Assembly (NCBI GenBank): GCA_025153445.1
Contig: JANZNS010000001.1
Location: 1-64,000 of the forward strand
DNA: 64,000 bases
Source: Marinobacter sp. BGYM27
GTDB taxonomy: Bacteria > Pseudomonadota > Gammaproteobacteria > Pseudomonadales > Oleiphilaceae
Direction of reading: 5' to 3'
The position numbers and the translations under genes are program-made. Within the stretch, counting starts at the first letter, position 1, and the number at the start of each line of letters is the position of its first letter. Shown in pieces: positions 16,613 through 30,585 of this stretch. Below the pieces are notes generated by a model. That model was not told where the DNA came from. It worked only from the letters and a program-made list of their open reading frames with translations, and did no database searches.

Positions 16613-17556
16613 CCGCCACCAGCAATGCAGACCCGTCTCACCAGTCGGTTCTGCTCGAAGCGGCGGTGGATGCAGTGGTGACGGACGTAAATGGCCGGTA
16701 TGTCGATTGTACCTTCGGTCGCGGTGGTCACAGCCGTCAGTTGCTGGGCCGGTTGGGTTCTGAAGGCCGTCTGTTCGGGATAGATAAAGATCCTGAAGCC
16801 ATCTCGGCAGGTAAGGCGCTGTCAGAACAGGATGCCCGTTTTCACGTTTGTCATGGCTCGTTCGCTCAGATCGATCAGTTTGCTGCTGAGTCTGGATGGG
16901 ATGGTTTGACTGGTGTGCTGATGGATTTAGGGGTGTCGTCGCCGCAACTGGATGATGCCGAGCGCGGGTTCAGCTTCATGCGCAACGGCCCTTTGGATAT
17001 GCGCATGGATCCAACGCGTCCGCCGAGTGCGGCTGACTGGTTGAATTCGGCGCGCGAAGAGGACATCGCCAACGTCATTTTCCGCTACGGCGAAGAAAAG
17101 TTCTCGCGCCGTATTGCCCGGGCCATCGTCACCCGTCGTGAAGAAGAGCCGTTGGCGACTACTCGGGATTTGGCCAGTCTGGTCAGCGAGGCCGTGCCAA
17201 GAAAGGAAAAGCACAAGCATCCGGCGACCCGCACGTTCCAGGCTGTGCGCGTGTTTATCAACAGGGAGCTGGACGATCTCGAGATCGGACTAAAGGCGGC
17301 AGTCGATTTGCTGGCGCCAGGCGGTCGGTTGGTCGTGATCAGTTTTCATTCGCTTGAAGATCGCATTGTTAAACGGTTTATGCGTGACCTGGCGCGTGGG
17401 CCCCAGTTGCCCAAAGGTTTGCCGGTTACAGCGGATCAGATGGAGTCGGGCTATCGCCTGATTGGCAAGGCTATCAAGGCCGAGTCAGATGAAGTTTCAG
17501 ATAACGTCCGTGCACGCAGCGCTGTGATGCGCATTCTCGAGCGTCGGGCGGCTTAA
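16609..17556 (+). CDS. rsmH: 16S rRNA (cytosine1402-N4)-methyltransferase
   Basis: RsmH (MraW) adds the N4 methyl group to C1402 of 16S rRNA using S-adenosylmethionine. The 315-residue protein has [13 protein letters not shown] at the start, the SAM loop [10 protein letters not shown] near residue 36, [12 protein letters not shown] and the late [17 protein letters not shown] motif. Its length equals that of E. coli (313). It starts within the mraZ stop (ATGA) and is followed by ftsL after 11 bases. Confidence 0.97.
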   Translation: MTATSNADPSHQSVLLEAAVDAVVTDVNGRYVDCTFGRGGHSRQLLGRLGSEGRLFGIDKDPEAISAGKALSEQDARFHVCHGSFAQIDQFAAESGWDGLTGVLMDLGVSSPQLDDAERGFSFMRNGPLDMRMDPTRPPSAADWLNSAREEDIANVIFRYGEEKFSRRIARAIVTRREEEPLATTRDLASLVSEAVPRKEKHKHPATRTFQAVRVFINRELDDLEIGLKAAVDLLAPGGRLVVISFHSLEDRIVKRFMRDLARGPQLPKGLPVTADQMESGYRLIGKAIKAESDEVSDNVRARSAVMRILERRAA

Positions 17557-17567
17557 GGAGAAGGGTA

Positions 17568-17960
17568 ATGTCGGCAGTCACAATTGAACGTCCGGTACAA
17601 ACACGCACCAAGCTGCGTCCGGCGACGGTAAAGGCAGGCATGGCCACGGCGATGCGGTTGTCCCACCGCATTTTTGCGGGGCTGTGGCAGCGGCAAGTGT
17701 TGATTTCTGCAGGGCTGGCCTCTGTGCTGATGTTGTCGTCTGTGGGTGTGGTGTATAGCGCCCATGAAAACCGGGTTCTTTTTAATGATTTGGCAACCCT
17801 TCAGGATCAGCGCGATGGCTATCACCGGGAATGGAGTCAGTTGCTGTTGGAGCAAAGTGCGCTGAGTTCTCATAGTCGGGTTGAGAACCGCGCTGCGGAA
17901 AGTTTGGGAATGGTTGTGCCGGGTCGGCATGACATCGTATTGGTTCCGGCGACACCGTGA
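17568..17960 (+). CDS. ftsL: Cell division protein FtsL
   Basis: FtsL is a bitopic inner-membrane protein that joins FtsQ and FtsB and helps activate FtsWI. The 130-residue protein has a basic cytoplasmic N-terminus, one membrane segment (about residues 44-65) and a periplasmic coiled-coil starting at HENRVLFNDLATLQ, ending with the conserved ENRAAESLGMVVP stretch. Position between rsmH and ftsI supports the call. AGGAGAAGGG precedes the start. Confidence 0.92.
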   Translation: MSAVTIERPVQTRTKLRPATVKAGMATAMRLSHRIFAGLWQRQVLISAGLASVLMLSSVGVVYSAHENRVLFNDLATLQDQRDGYHREWSQLLLEQSALSSHSRVENRAAESLGMVVPGRHDIVLVPATP

Positions 17961-18001
17961 GTCGCCTGTTGCATGCAACGTCTGTCAGGTTGGGGTGAGC
18001 T

Positions 18002-19747
18002 GTGTCTCAGGATGAACCAGCACAGAATATTCAGCAGAAATTAAAGGCGCTGATTGCGGGTTGGCGGCATGCCACCGTGCTCGGCGTTTTTTTGCTGGTG
18101 ACTGTTGCTTTGGCCTGGCGGCTGGTTGATCTCCACGTCGTGGATCAGGATTTTCTTCGCAAGCAAGGCGAGGCGCGGACGACGCGTGTAGAAGCCATTG
18201 AAGCCCATCGCGGAATGATCACGGATCGCAACGGGGAGCCGCTGGCGGTCAGTACACCAGTGGAAACCATCTGGGCGAATCCGGGCGAAGCAAACCCGGG
18301 TGATGAGCGCATTGCCACCCTGGCCCGGTTGCTCGAAATCAATGAAAGCAAGCTGCGTTCGCGTCTGAAGCGTTATTCAGGGCGCGAATTTATCTATGTA
18401 CGGCGTAAAGTGCAGCCGGACCTGGCGCGTCAGGTCAAGGCGCTGGGTATTCCCGGAATCTACAGCCGCCGTGAATATCGTCGTTACTATCCGGCGGGCG
18501 AAGTCACTGCACATGTTGTGGGCTTCACCAATATCGACGAGCACGGTCAGGAAGGCATTGAGTTGGCCTATAACGACTGGATGAGTGGCGAGCCGGGCGC
18601 AAAGCGTGTGCTTAAGGATCGTCGTGGTCACGTGATCAAGGATCTGAGTCTGATCAAGGATGCACGGCCCGGGCGGGATATCGAACTCAGCCTGGATTTG
18701 CGGCTTCAGTACCTGGCTTATCGGGAGTTGAAAGCAGTTGTGCAGGCTCACAACGCGAGGGGCGGCACCCTTGTCATGCTGGATGTGAATACCGGCGAAG
18801 TGTTGGCAATGGTGAACCAGAACTCATACAACCCGAACGATCGCAGTCAGTTGGATCCCCGAAATTTAAGGAACAAGGCCATAACGGATCTGTTTGAGCC
18901 CGGCTCTACGGTGAAGCCCATTACGGCAGCCTTGGCTCTTGAGTCAGGCAAGTTCACCGAGCAGACCCGGATCGATACCAGTCCGGGATTTTTGCGTTTT
19001 GGGCGATTTACTATCCGCGACACCAGCAATCATCACGTGCTGGATCTGAAGGGCATCATTGCCAAGTCGAGTAACGTCGGGATGAGTAAGGTTGCGGCTG
19101 AGCTGGGCGGAGATGCGATTCGGGATACTTTTTTCCGCTTTGGTCTGGGGCAGGCTACTGGTATTGGCTTCCCGGGTGAGGCGCTAGGCGTGCTGCCATC
19201 ACCACCGCGCTGGCGGCCAGTGGAAGTTGCTGCGCTTTCCTATGGCTACGGTTTGAGCGTCAACGCGCTGCAATTGGCGCAGGCCTACATGGTGATCGCA
19301 AACGGTGGAATACGGTATCCCGTCAGCCTGATCAAGAAAGATCAGCCACCCGTTGGTGAACGTGTGATTTCGGAAAAAGTGTCGAGCGAAGTGCGCCAGA
19401 TGTTGAAGGCAGTCATAGAAGAGGGCACCGGCAAGCGCGCCAAGATTGGTATTTATGAAGCGGGCGGCAAAACCGGGACCGTCCACCTGGTGGGCGCCGG
19501 TGGATACGAAGACAGCGAATACAAGGCGCTGTTTGCGGGATTGGCTCCCGTCGATAACCCGCGCATCGTAAGCGTTGTCGCAATAGATGCACCGCAAGGC
19601 GGGGAGTACTACGGGGGCGAAGTCGCGGCACCTGTGTTTTCGCGGGTCATGGGAGATGCGTTGCGATTGCTGAACGTGCGACCCGATCTGGATAGCGATG
19701 CCGATGTGGCCGACAAGACCCCAGCCAAATCCGAAGGGAGGGGCTGA
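18002..19747 (+). CDS. ftsI: Peptidoglycan D,D-transpeptidase FtsI (PBP3)
   Basis: FtsI cross-links septal peptidoglycan at the division site. The 581-residue protein has a short cytoplasmic tail, one membrane anchor (about 24-42), the PBP dimerisation domain, and a transpeptidase domain with the three active-site motifs SxxK (S302-TVK305), SSN (356-358) and KTG (490-492). The start is GTG at 18002. A 41-base gap separates it from ftsL. Confidence 0.97.
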   Translation: MSQDEPAQNIQQKLKALIAGWRHATVLGVFLLVTVALAWRLVDLHVVDQDFLRKQGEARTTRVEAIEAHRGMITDRNGEPLAVSTPVETIWANPGEANPGDERIATLARLLEINESKLRSRLKRYSGREFIYVRRKVQPDLARQVKALGIPGIYSRREYRRYYPAGEVTAHVVGFTNIDEHGQEGIELAYNDWMSGEPGAKRVLKDRRGHVIKDLSLIKDARPGRDIELSLDLRLQYLAYRELKAVVQAHNARGGTLVMLDVNTGEVLAMVNQNSYNPNDRSQLDPRNLRNKAITDLFEPGSTVKPITAALALESGKFTEQTRIDTSPGFLRFGRFTIRDTSNHHVLDLKGIIAKSSNVGMSKVAAELGGDAIRDTFFRFGLGQATGIGFPGEALGVLPSPPRWRPVEVAALSYGYGLSVNALQLAQAYMVIANGGIRYPVSLIKKDQPPVGERVISEKVSSEVRQMLKAVIEEGTGKRAKIGIYEAGGKTGTVHLVGAGGYEDSEYKALFAGLAPVDNPRIVSVVAIDAPQGGEYYGGEVAAPVFSRVMGDALRLLNVRPDLDSDADVADKTPAKSEGRG

Positions 19748-19750
19748 CAT

Positions 19751-21235
19751 ATGAGCGTTTCCTCTCTTGGCGTATTGCTGGCCGGTATCGTGGATGTGCC
19801 GTCAGTGTTTGATGTCACGATTCACGGGCTTACGGCTGACAGCCGGGAGGTTGAGTCCGGTGATGCATTTGTCGCCCTGAGCGGGCTTCATTCCCTGTCC
19901 GGTCGCTATGTTGCGGATGCTATCGAAGCCGGTGCAGTGGCGGTATTGCTGGAGACTGACGGTGATTCCGGCTGCTCAGAGCAGTCCGGAACCCTGATAG
20001 TGAAAGTGCCGTATTTGCGCCGACTGCTGGGTGTAATTGCTGATCGGTTTTACTTGTCGCCATCGCGCGATATGGACGTTATTGGCGTGACCGGCACCAA
20101 CGGCAAGACTTCGGTGACACATTACCTCAGCCAATTGCTTTCATTCGCCGGCCACCGCTGTGGTGTTATCGGCACGCTGGGGTATGGCCTGGGTGCGGTG
20201 ATGGATACGGCTACCCATACCACGCCGGACGTGGTCAGGATCAACAAGGCGTTGCAGGGTATTCGGGCTGAAGGTGGTCGAGCCGTGGCAATGGAAGTCT
20301 CTTCCCACGCTCTTGATCAGGGTCGGGTGGATGATCTGAGAATTCGCGGTGCGATTTTTACCAACCTGACGCGGGACCATCTGGACTACCACGGCAGTAT
20401 GGATGCATACGGCGAATCGAAAGCGCTGCTATTCAAGCGTGAAGGTGTCGAATTCGCTGTCATGAATTTTGACGACCCGTTCGGGCGCCAGTTGTGTACG
20501 CAGCTGGCGGGCGAGTGCGATCTGGTTCGATACAGCCTGCATGAGCCTCAGACTGAGCTGTGGCTGACTCGCCTGGAATCGCACGCGGACGGCTTTGATG
20601 CCTGGTTCGACGGCAAGTGGGGGCAAATCAATTTGTCTGCGCCTTTGCTGGGCAGTTTTAACGTCAGCAATTTGATGGCGGCGGTCGCAACCGCTCTACA
20701 GCTAGGCATTTCGGTAGACGATGTGCAGCGCGCGGCAGCCAGGTTATTGCCACCTCCGGGGCGGCTTGAATCTTTCGCCAGCGCATCCGGTATTCGGGTT
20801 GTGGTTGATTATGCTCATACGCCGGACGCGCTGCAGAACGCGCTGAAAGCCCTGAAACCACACGTTGAAGGCAAGCTGTTCTGTCTGTTCGGCTGCGGCG
20901 GCGATCGGGATACCGGAAAGAGATCGGAAATGGCGGCTGAAGCTGAAAAGCTCGCCGACCACGTTATCGTGACAGACGACAATCCGCGCACGGAAGATCC
21001 TGCGTTGATTGTGTCGCAGATCATGAAAGGCTTTGTCCGGCCAGAGTCGGTCGAAGTTATCCATGACCGGGAAGCGGCAATTCGCCAGGCCGTATTCGAA
21101 GCCCAGCCCGGAGATGTGGTGCTGGTAGCAGGCAAAGGCCACGAAACCTATCAGGAAGTGAATGGCACGCGCACTGACTTCAGTGATGCGGGTGTCGTGC
21201 GTCAGGCGTTGGTCGACAGGGAGAGCGAGCGATGA
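19751..21235 (+). CDS. murE: UDP-MurNAc-L-Ala-D-Glu:meso-diaminopimelate ligase
   Basis: MurE adds the third stem-peptide residue to the peptidoglycan precursor in the cytoplasm. The 494-residue protein has the Mur-ligase ATP site GVTGTNGKTSVTH and the sequence DDNPRTEDP, whose DNPR motif marks meso-DAP-specific enzymes, so this cell makes DAP-type wall. It starts three bases after ftsI and overlaps murF by four bases. Confidence 0.97.
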   Translation: MSVSSLGVLLAGIVDVPSVFDVTIHGLTADSREVESGDAFVALSGLHSLSGRYVADAIEAGAVAVLLETDGDSGCSEQSGTLIVKVPYLRRLLGVIADRFYLSPSRDMDVIGVTGTNGKTSVTHYLSQLLSFAGHRCGVIGTLGYGLGAVMDTATHTTPDVVRINKALQGIRAEGGRAVAMEVSSHALDQGRVDDLRIRGAIFTNLTRDHLDYHGSMDAYGESKALLFKREGVEFAVMNFDDPFGRQLCTQLAGECDLVRYSLHEPQTELWLTRLESHADGFDAWFDGKWGQINLSAPLLGSFNVSNLMAAVATALQLGISVDDVQRAAARLLPPPGRLESFASASGIRVVVDYAHTPDALQNALKALKPHVEGKLFCLFGCGGDRDTGKRSEMAAEAEKLADHVIVTDDNPRTEDPALIVSQIMKGFVRPESVEVIHDREAAIRQAVFEAQPGDVVLVAGKGHETYQEVNGTRTDFSDAGVVRQALVDRESER

Positions 21236-22608
21236 TGCAGTCTTTCACTCTGCAGGACGCGGCCCAAATGACGGGGGCGGCGCTGGACGCCTCGGTGAGT
21301 CCTGATGAGCGCTATACCGGTGTTTCAACTGATACCCGGGCAATTGAACCGGGCGATCTGTTTGTTGCCTTGCGTGGTGATCGGTTCGACGGCCACCAGT
21401 ATGTCCAGCAAGCCCTAGATGCGGGCGCAGTTGCGGTTGTTGTGGACAAGCGCCAAAGCGCCGTGACCGGGCCACAGTTGGTTGTTGGGGATACCGTGGA
21501 TGCACTGGGTCGCCTGGCGCTCGGCAACCGCCTTATCAGCAAGGTGCGTTGCGTTGCTGTAACGGGTAGTAGCGGTAAAACCACGGTGAAAGAAATGCTG
21601 GCAGCCATCTTGCGCCAGCAGGGTAATACGCTGGCGACCGGAGGCAATCTCAACAATCACATTGGGGTACCCCTGACCCTGTTTCGTTTGGCGCCTGAAA
21701 ATCAGTACGCCGTGATTGAGCTGGGTGCGAGTGGCGTGGGTGAAATTGCGCATACCGTGAGCCTGGCTCGACCCGATGTGGGGATTATCACCAATGCCGG
21801 GGAGGCCCACCTCGAGGGCTTCGGCAGCTACGACAATATCGTCATTGCCAAGGGCGAAATTATCGACGGCGTCGCGGCAGATGGCGCAGTTGTATTGAAC
21901 GCGGATGACCCCGCTTGTTCTGTCTGGACCGAACGCGCGGGTTCCCGGCGGGTTGTGACGGTGAGCGGAGACCCGAGCCGGAACGCTGATTATCACTATC
22001 GTAATATTCGGGCATCAGGCGGCATTACAGAATTTGATCTTATTGGAAGGGACGGCTGGCAACTGGTCATTAAGCTCAACCTTCCAGGGGCCCACAACTG
22101 CCTGAATGCTTCACTTGCGATTGCCGCTACCCGGGATTTCGGTATCGCGGATCAGGGGATTCAGAAGGGGCTGGCTGCATTACAACCCGTTAAAGGTCGG
22201 CTCCAGCAGATTGCGTTAAAGTCCGGCGTCACCGTGATTGATGACAGCTACAACGCCAATCCGACATCGATGAAAGCGGCGTTGCAATTGCTCGCTGAAT
22301 CAATGGGAACCCGCGTCGCGGTGCTCGGTCACATGGGCGAGCTCGGTGCTGGCGAGGATCAGTTGCATGAAGAAATCGGCGAATTCGCTGCGTCGCTGGG
22401 CATTGATTACCTGCTGACCGTTGGTAACGGAACAGCGTTCTATCTCAAGGGATACGGGTCTCAGGGGCTTCATTTTGAGAGTCACGAGCAGGCAGCCGAA
22501 TGGCTGTTGGCAAGCGGCATGGCCCCCATGACAATTCTAACCAAGGGTTCTCGCAGTTCTGCCATGGAAAACGTGGTCAGAGTGCTTCTTGAAAAGGTGA
22601 ATAACTGA
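21232..22608 (+). CDS. murF: UDP-MurNAc-tripeptide:D-Ala-D-Ala ligase
   Basis: MurF completes the pentapeptide by adding D-alanyl-D-alanine. The 458-residue protein carries the ATP site [14 protein letters not shown] near residue 107, the [10 protein letters not shown] segment and the [15 protein letters not shown] motif of the C-terminal domain, both typical of MurF. It begins inside the end of murE (ATGATG) and its stop overlaps the mraY start. Either of two adjacent ATG codons could serve as start. Confidence 0.96.
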   Translation: MMQSFTLQDAAQMTGAALDASVSPDERYTGVSTDTRAIEPGDLFVALRGDRFDGHQYVQQALDAGAVAVVVDKRQSAVTGPQLVVGDTVDALGRLALGNRLISKVRCVAVTGSSGKTTVKEMLAAILRQQGNTLATGGNLNNHIGVPLTLFRLAPENQYAVIELGASGVGEIAHTVSLARPDVGIITNAGEAHLEGFGSYDNIVIAKGEIIDGVAADGAVVLNADDPACSVWTERAGSRRVVTVSGDPSRNADYHYRNIRASGGITEFDLIGRDGWQLVIKLNLPGAHNCLNASLAIAATRDFGIADQGIQKGLAALQPVKGRLQQIALKSGVTVIDDSYNANPTSMKAALQLLAESMGTRVAVLGHMGELGAGEDQLHEEIGEFAASLGIDYLLTVGNGTAFYLKGYGSQGLHFESHEQAAEWLLASGMAPMTILTKGSRSSAMENVVRVLLEKVNN

Positions 22609-23693
22609 TGTTGCTCTGGCTGACAGACCTGCTCTCACAGTATTTCGGTGAGCTGACGGTGTTCCGGTACCTCACGTTGCGAGGCATCCTGGGCATCCTG
22701 ACAGCACTTCTGATATCGCTGCTGATCGGCCCCTACATGATTCGCAAATTAGGCGAGCGCCAGATCGGGCAGGCGGTGCGTGATGATGGCCCGCAGACGC
22801 ATTTGAGCAAGGCCGGTACGCCGACTATGGGCGGCGCGCTGATTTTGGTGGCTATTACAGTCAGCACCCTGCTATGGGCCGATCTGACCAACCGCTATGT
22901 CTGGATCACACTGCTGGTCACTTTGCTGTTCGGTGCGATTGGTTGGGTTGATGACTACCGCAAGGTGGTCGAGCGCAATCCGCGAGGCCTGCCGGCGCGC
23001 TGGAAGTATTTCTGGCAGTCCGTTATCGGCGCCGGAGCAGCGATCGCCTTGTTTTACTCATCGTCATTGCCGCAGGAAACGTCACTTTACCTGCCGTTTT
23101 TCAAAAGCGTCAGTCTGGTGATGGGGCCGGTGATATTCATTTTGCTGACCTACTTCGTCATTGTCGGCAGCAGCAATGCAGTCAATCTGACCGATGGGCT
23201 GGACGGGCTGGCGATTATGCCCACTGTCATGGTCGCGGCAGCGCTGGGTATTTTTTGTTATCTGTCGGGTCACGCCCAGTTTGCCAGCTACCTGTTGATT
23301 CCCCACTTGCCGGGAAGTGGTGAGCTGATTGTGTTCTGTGGCGCACTGGTCGGCGCGGGGTTGGGGTTCCTCTGGTTCAACACCTATCCCGCGCAGGTTT
23401 TCATGGGCGATGTGGGTGCATTGGCACTTGGCGCGGCACTCGGTGTGGTTGCGGTTATCGTACGGCAGGAAATCGTGCTCTTCATCATGGGCGGCGTGTT
23501 CGTGATGGAGACCGTCTCCGTGATTCTGCAGGTGGCGTCGTTCCGGCTGACCGGGCGCCGTATTTTCCGGATGGCGCCTTTGCACCACCACTTTGAATTG
23601 AAAGGCTGGCCAGAGCCGCGCGTCATTGTGCGTTTCTGGGTAGTGACCGTTGTGCTGGTCCTGGTTGGGCTGGCTACGTTGAAAATCAGATAA
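22608..23693 (+). CDS. mraY: Phospho-MurNAc-pentapeptide transferase
   Basis: MraY moves phospho-MurNAc-pentapeptide onto undecaprenyl phosphate to make lipid I. The 361-residue protein has ten predicted membrane segments and the family motifs [15 protein letters not shown] with the catalytic Asp residues, and the cytoplasmic [11 protein letters not shown] loop. Length is the same as E. coli MraY (360). It joins murF by a TGATG overlap. Confidence 0.97.
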   Translation: MLLWLTDLLSQYFGELTVFRYLTLRGILGILTALLISLLIGPYMIRKLGERQIGQAVRDDGPQTHLSKAGTPTMGGALILVAITVSTLLWADLTNRYVWITLLVTLLFGAIGWVDDYRKVVERNPRGLPARWKYFWQSVIGAGAAIALFYSSSLPQETSLYLPFFKSVSLVMGPVIFILLTYFVIVGSSNAVNLTDGLDGLAIMPTVMVAAALGIFCYLSGHAQFASYLLIPHLPGSGELIVFCGALVGAGLGFLWFNTYPAQVFMGDVGALALGAALGVVAVIVRQEIVLFIMGGVFVMETVSVILQVASFRLTGRRIFRMAPLHHHFELKGWPEPRVIVRFWVVTVVLVLVGLATLKIR

Positions 23694-23708
23694 GGCAGCA
23701 CGAGAACT

Positions 23709-25052
23709 ATGAGTCTGATTGTTTCTGATCGTCGCACATTGGTAGTAGGGCTCGGTATCACCGGGCTCTCCTGCGTGCGTTACCTGCTTGGGCAGGGGCG
23801 TTCAGTTGCTGTGGCTGATTCGCGGGAAAATCCTCCCGGTCTCGATGCTGTGCGAACAGAATTTCCTGACGTGGCGGTGCATTGCGGTGAATTTGATGCC
23901 GACCTGTTTGCGGGATTTAACGAGCTAGTGGTCAGCCCGGGCATTAGTGTCAAGACACCGGCGATTGCTGCTGCCAGAGAAAAGGGCGCGGCAATCAGGG
24001 GCGATATCGACCTGTTCAGCGATGCGGCGAAGGCGCCGATTGTTGCGATCACCGGCTCAAACGGAAAGACCACGGTCACGACACTCGTGGGCGAGATGGC
24101 CAAAGCCGCCGGAGTCAAGGTTGCTGTGGGCGGCAATATTGGAACGCCGGCACTGGATCTTCTGGCGGATGACGTGGCGCTTTACGTGCTGGAGCTTTCC
24201 AGTTTCCAGCTCGAGACCACCGCGCGCCTGAATGCCAAAGCGGCGACCATCCTCAATGTGACCGACGATCATATGGATCGGTATGCATCCAAGATGGCGT
24301 ATTTCCAGGCCAAGCAGAATATTTTCAACGGCTGCGAAATTGCGGTTGTCAATCTGGACGACGCCCTGAGCCAGCCGATGGCCCGGGATAACATGGCCTT
24401 CATCGGTTACGGGGTGCACCGCATCAACCCGGAAACTTACAGCCTTCGGGAAGATGAGGGTGACAAGTGGATCACTCATGGGTTCGAGAACCTGATTCAG
24501 GCAAACGAGCTCGGCCTGATGGGTACTCATAACCTGATGAATATCATGGCAGCGCTCGCTCTGGGCGAGGCTGTCGGGCTTCCGATGGATACCATGTTGA
24601 CGGTTGCGCGGCAGTTTAAAGGGCTGCCGCACCGGTGCCAGTTTGTTCGTCGGTTGCGTGATGTCGACTACATCAATGACTCGAAGGGCACCAATGTGGG
24701 CGCCACGGTCGCGGCTATCGACAGTCTGAAACCCGCTGGAGGACAGTTGGTGCTGATTGCTGGCGGTGACGGTAAAGGCGCTGATTTTGCGCCACTGCGA
24801 CCCGCTGTTAAGGATACGTGTCGTCAGGTTCTGGTGCTCGGGAAGGATGCCGATCAGTTGAAGGCGGCTCTGGGTGATGCGGCGCCAGTGACGGTTGTTA
24901 CCGATCTTGATGAAGCGGTTAATTTGGCCGCTCAGATCGCCGAGAGCGGCGATCGGGTTCTGCTATCGCCGGCTTGCTCGAGTCTGGACATGTTCCGTAA
25001 TTATGAAGCACGGGGCGAGCACTTCATGGCGCTGGTCGGAGGGCTGTCATGA
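23709..25052 (+). CDS. murD: UDP-MurNAc-L-alanine:D-glutamate ligase
   Basis: MurD adds D-glutamate to UDP-MurNAc-L-alanine. The 447-residue protein begins with a Rossmann-like UDP-binding domain (VVGLGITGLSCVRYLL), has the ATP site ITGSNGKTTVTTL near residue 115, the NDSKGTNVGAT motif, and ends with LSPACSSLDMFRNYEARGEHF. Length is usual (438 in E. coli). Its stop overlaps the ftsW ATG by four bases. Confidence 0.97.
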   Translation: MSLIVSDRRTLVVGLGITGLSCVRYLLGQGRSVAVADSRENPPGLDAVRTEFPDVAVHCGEFDADLFAGFNELVVSPGISVKTPAIAAAREKGAAIRGDIDLFSDAAKAPIVAITGSNGKTTVTTLVGEMAKAAGVKVAVGGNIGTPALDLLADDVALYVLELSSFQLETTARLNAKAATILNVTDDHMDRYASKMAYFQAKQNIFNGCEIAVVNLDDALSQPMARDNMAFIGYGVHRINPETYSLREDEGDKWITHGFENLIQANELGLMGTHNLMNIMAALALGEAVGLPMDTMLTVARQFKGLPHRCQFVRRLRDVDYINDSKGTNVGATVAAIDSLKPAGGQLVLIAGGDGKGADFAPLRPAVKDTCRQVLVLGKDADQLKAALGDAAPVTVVTDLDEAVNLAAQIAESGDRVLLSPACSSLDMFRNYEARGEHFMALVGGLS

Positions 25053-26254
25053 ACGCGCAATCCATCATGCTTTCCGCTGCTTCCCGGCGCAGTGCTCTTG
25101 CTCTGCAGCCTCTGCCCTTACTGATCTTCTGTGCGGTGAGCTTGCTGTTGATCGGTGTGGTGATGATTGGCTCAGCGTCAATGGACACTGCAGCCCAGAA
25201 TATGGATAACGCTTTCTATTACATCAGTCGCCAGTTCCTTTATGCCTTGATGGGTGTGGGGTTGGCGCTGATGGTTGCCAATGTGCCCTTGAGTTGGTGG
25301 GAGCGCAGTGGCTGGTTGCTGCTGGGTATTGGCCTGTTGGTGCTGGCGCTGGTGCTGACGCCGCTAGGGCGGAGTGTGAATGGTTCAACACGCTGGATTC
25401 CGTTGGGGCTTTTCAATGTTCAGGTTTCCGAAGTTGCCAAGATTTGTCTGATTGCTTATCTGGCGGGCTACGTGGTGCGCCGTCGCGATGAGTTGGTGAA
25501 CACCTGGATGGGCTTCCTCAAGCCAGTGCTGGTGCTGGGGTTTGCCTCGGTGTTGCTGGTTACAGAGCCTGACTTTGGCGCGACAGTGGTTTTGATGACG
25601 GCAGCGTTAGGCATGATTTTCCTTAGCGGAGTTCGCTTGAGCAGGTTCCTGCCGCTAATTGCAGCCTGTGTTGCAACCGGCGCTGCCTTGATTGTGTTTC
25701 AGCCTTACCGCCTCAAGCGGGTGGTGTCCTATCTGGATCCCTGGCAGGACCAATTTGATACCGGCTACCAGTTGACGCAGTCCCTGATCGCGTTTGGTCG
25801 CGGCGAGTGGGCAGGCGTTGGTCTGGGTAACTCGATTCAGAAGCTGTTCTATCTGCCTGAAGCCCACACCGATTTTATCTTCGCCATTATCGCCGAAGAG
25901 TTCGGTTTGATGGGTTCGCTGGCGGTGCTGGCTCTGTTTACAGCGCTGGTTTGGGTTGGCTTTGTGATTGCACGCCGCGCTGAGCAGGCTGATATGCCAT
26001 TTGCCGCCTGCTTTGGCTACGGACTGACATTACTGTTGGGCTTGCAGGCCACCATCAACATTGCAGTGAATACCGGATTGTTGCCGACCAAGGGGCTGAC
26101 CCTGCCGTTGGTCAGTTACGGCGGTAGTAGTTTGCTTGCGAGCTGCGTCTGCATCGGTGTGCTGGCACGAATTGAAATGGAACGGCTCGATCGGGTTGAG
26201 CAGTCTGCCGAGAAGAAGAGATCGTCGAAGGGAGGTGCGCGTTATGAAGACTAA
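25049..26254 (+). CDS. ftsW: Peptidoglycan glycosyltransferase FtsW
   Basis: FtsW is the SEDS-family septal glycosyltransferase that works with FtsI. The 401-residue protein has about ten membrane segments, the large periplasmic loop with YLDPWQDQFDTGYQ, and the AHTDFIFAIIAEEFG and LPLVSYGGSS motifs that mark SEDS proteins. Its 3' end overlaps the start of murG by 11 bases. Confidence 0.97.
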   Translation: MNAQSIMLSAASRRSALALQPLPLLIFCAVSLLLIGVVMIGSASMDTAAQNMDNAFYYISRQFLYALMGVGLALMVANVPLSWWERSGWLLLGIGLLVLALVLTPLGRSVNGSTRWIPLGLFNVQVSEVAKICLIAYLAGYVVRRRDELVNTWMGFLKPVLVLGFASVLLVTEPDFGATVVLMTAALGMIFLSGVRLSRFLPLIAACVATGAALIVFQPYRLKRVVSYLDPWQDQFDTGYQLTQSLIAFGRGEWAGVGLGNSIQKLFYLPEAHTDFIFAIIAEEFGLMGSLAVLALFTALVWVGFVIARRAEQADMPFAACFGYGLTLLLGLQATINIAVNTGLLPTKGLTLPLVSYGGSSLLASCVCIGVLARIEMERLDRVEQSAEKKRSSKGGARYED

Positions 26255-27318
26255 GCGCTTCCTGATTATGGCGGGTGGTACCGGCGGGCACGTGTTCCCG
26301 GCCTTGGCAACCGCGCGGTTGTTGCAACAAAAAGGTCACAATGTTGAGTGGCTGGGTTCAGTCGGTGGCATGGAACAGCGATTGATTGGGGATACCGATA
26401 TTCCTATGTCTTTGATCGCGGTTTCCGGCCTGCGAGGTAAGGGGCGGCTGGCCCTTCTGATGGCGCCGTTCCGACTGGTTCGCGCGCTGGTGCAAGCGCT
26501 CGGCATTATGCGTCGCGTGAAACCGGACTGCGTGATTGGCATGGGTGGCTTCGTGACGGGCCCCGGCGGGGTGGCTGCGTGGTTAACCCGAACGCCGTTG
26601 CTGGTACATGAGCAAAACGCGATTGCCGGAATGACGAACCGGATTCTGGCTCGGTTTGCGAAGACCGTCATGGAGGCTTTCCCGGGAAGTTTTGGCAAGC
26701 AGATGGTCACCCGCTGCACCGGCAACCCGGTACGTCAGGATCTGGCAAGCCTGCCTGAGCCGGCGGAGCGCCTGGGTGGTCGAAGCGAATCCCTGCGGTT
26801 GTTGGTATTGGGGGGCAGCCTGGGAGCCCAGGCCATCAATACGACATTGCCGCAGGCGCTGGCGCTTATGCCTGAAGAGTCTCGGCCAACGGTGCGTCAC
26901 CAGTGCGGCACGAGAAATCTGGAAGATGCCCGGCGCAGCTATCAGGACGCTGGTGTTGAGGTGAGTCTGGAGCCCTTTATAGAAGATATGGCCGAAGCCT
27001 ATGGCTGGGCTGATGCCGTGCTGTGTCGTGCAGGTGCGCTTACGATTGCTGAGCTTTGCGCGGTTGGCCTGGGTGCCATTCTGGTCCCGTTCCCGCATGC
27101 GGTTGACGATCACCAGACACAGAACGGGCAACAAATGGTGCGTGCAGGCGCGGCGATACTTATTCCACAGAATCAATTAAATGCAGATGTGTTGGCGGAA
27201 ACGTTAGCCACCTTGACCGGCGACCGCAATCGGGTGATTGCGCTGGCTCAGGCGGCCCGATCTCTGGCCCGCGCAGATGCTACGGAGCGTGTAGTGAATT
27301 ACTGTCTGGAGGCCGCCC

Positions 27319-27326
<8 letters not shown>
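26244..27326 (+). CDS. murG: UDP-GlcNAc:undecaprenyl-PP-MurNAc-pentapeptide GlcNAc transferase
   Basis: MurG makes lipid II on the inner face of the membrane. The 360-residue GT28 protein opens with [16 protein letters not shown] (the glycine-rich lipid-binding loop), has [23 protein letters not shown], and the donor-site SLGAQAIN and RAGALTIAE segments. The ATG at 26244 follows GGAGGT; the frame is open 36 codons further upstream inside ftsW, but that part does not match the family. It overlaps murC by eight bases. Confidence 0.97.
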
Positions 27327-30564
<3,238 letters not shown>

Positions 30565-30585
30565 ACCATTCATCTGGTGAAGCAC

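Noticed and set aside
23082-23591. His- and Gln-rich frame antisense to mraY
   Set aside because: The His and Gln richness mirrors the hydrophobic codons of mraY on the opposite strand; no independent coding evidence.
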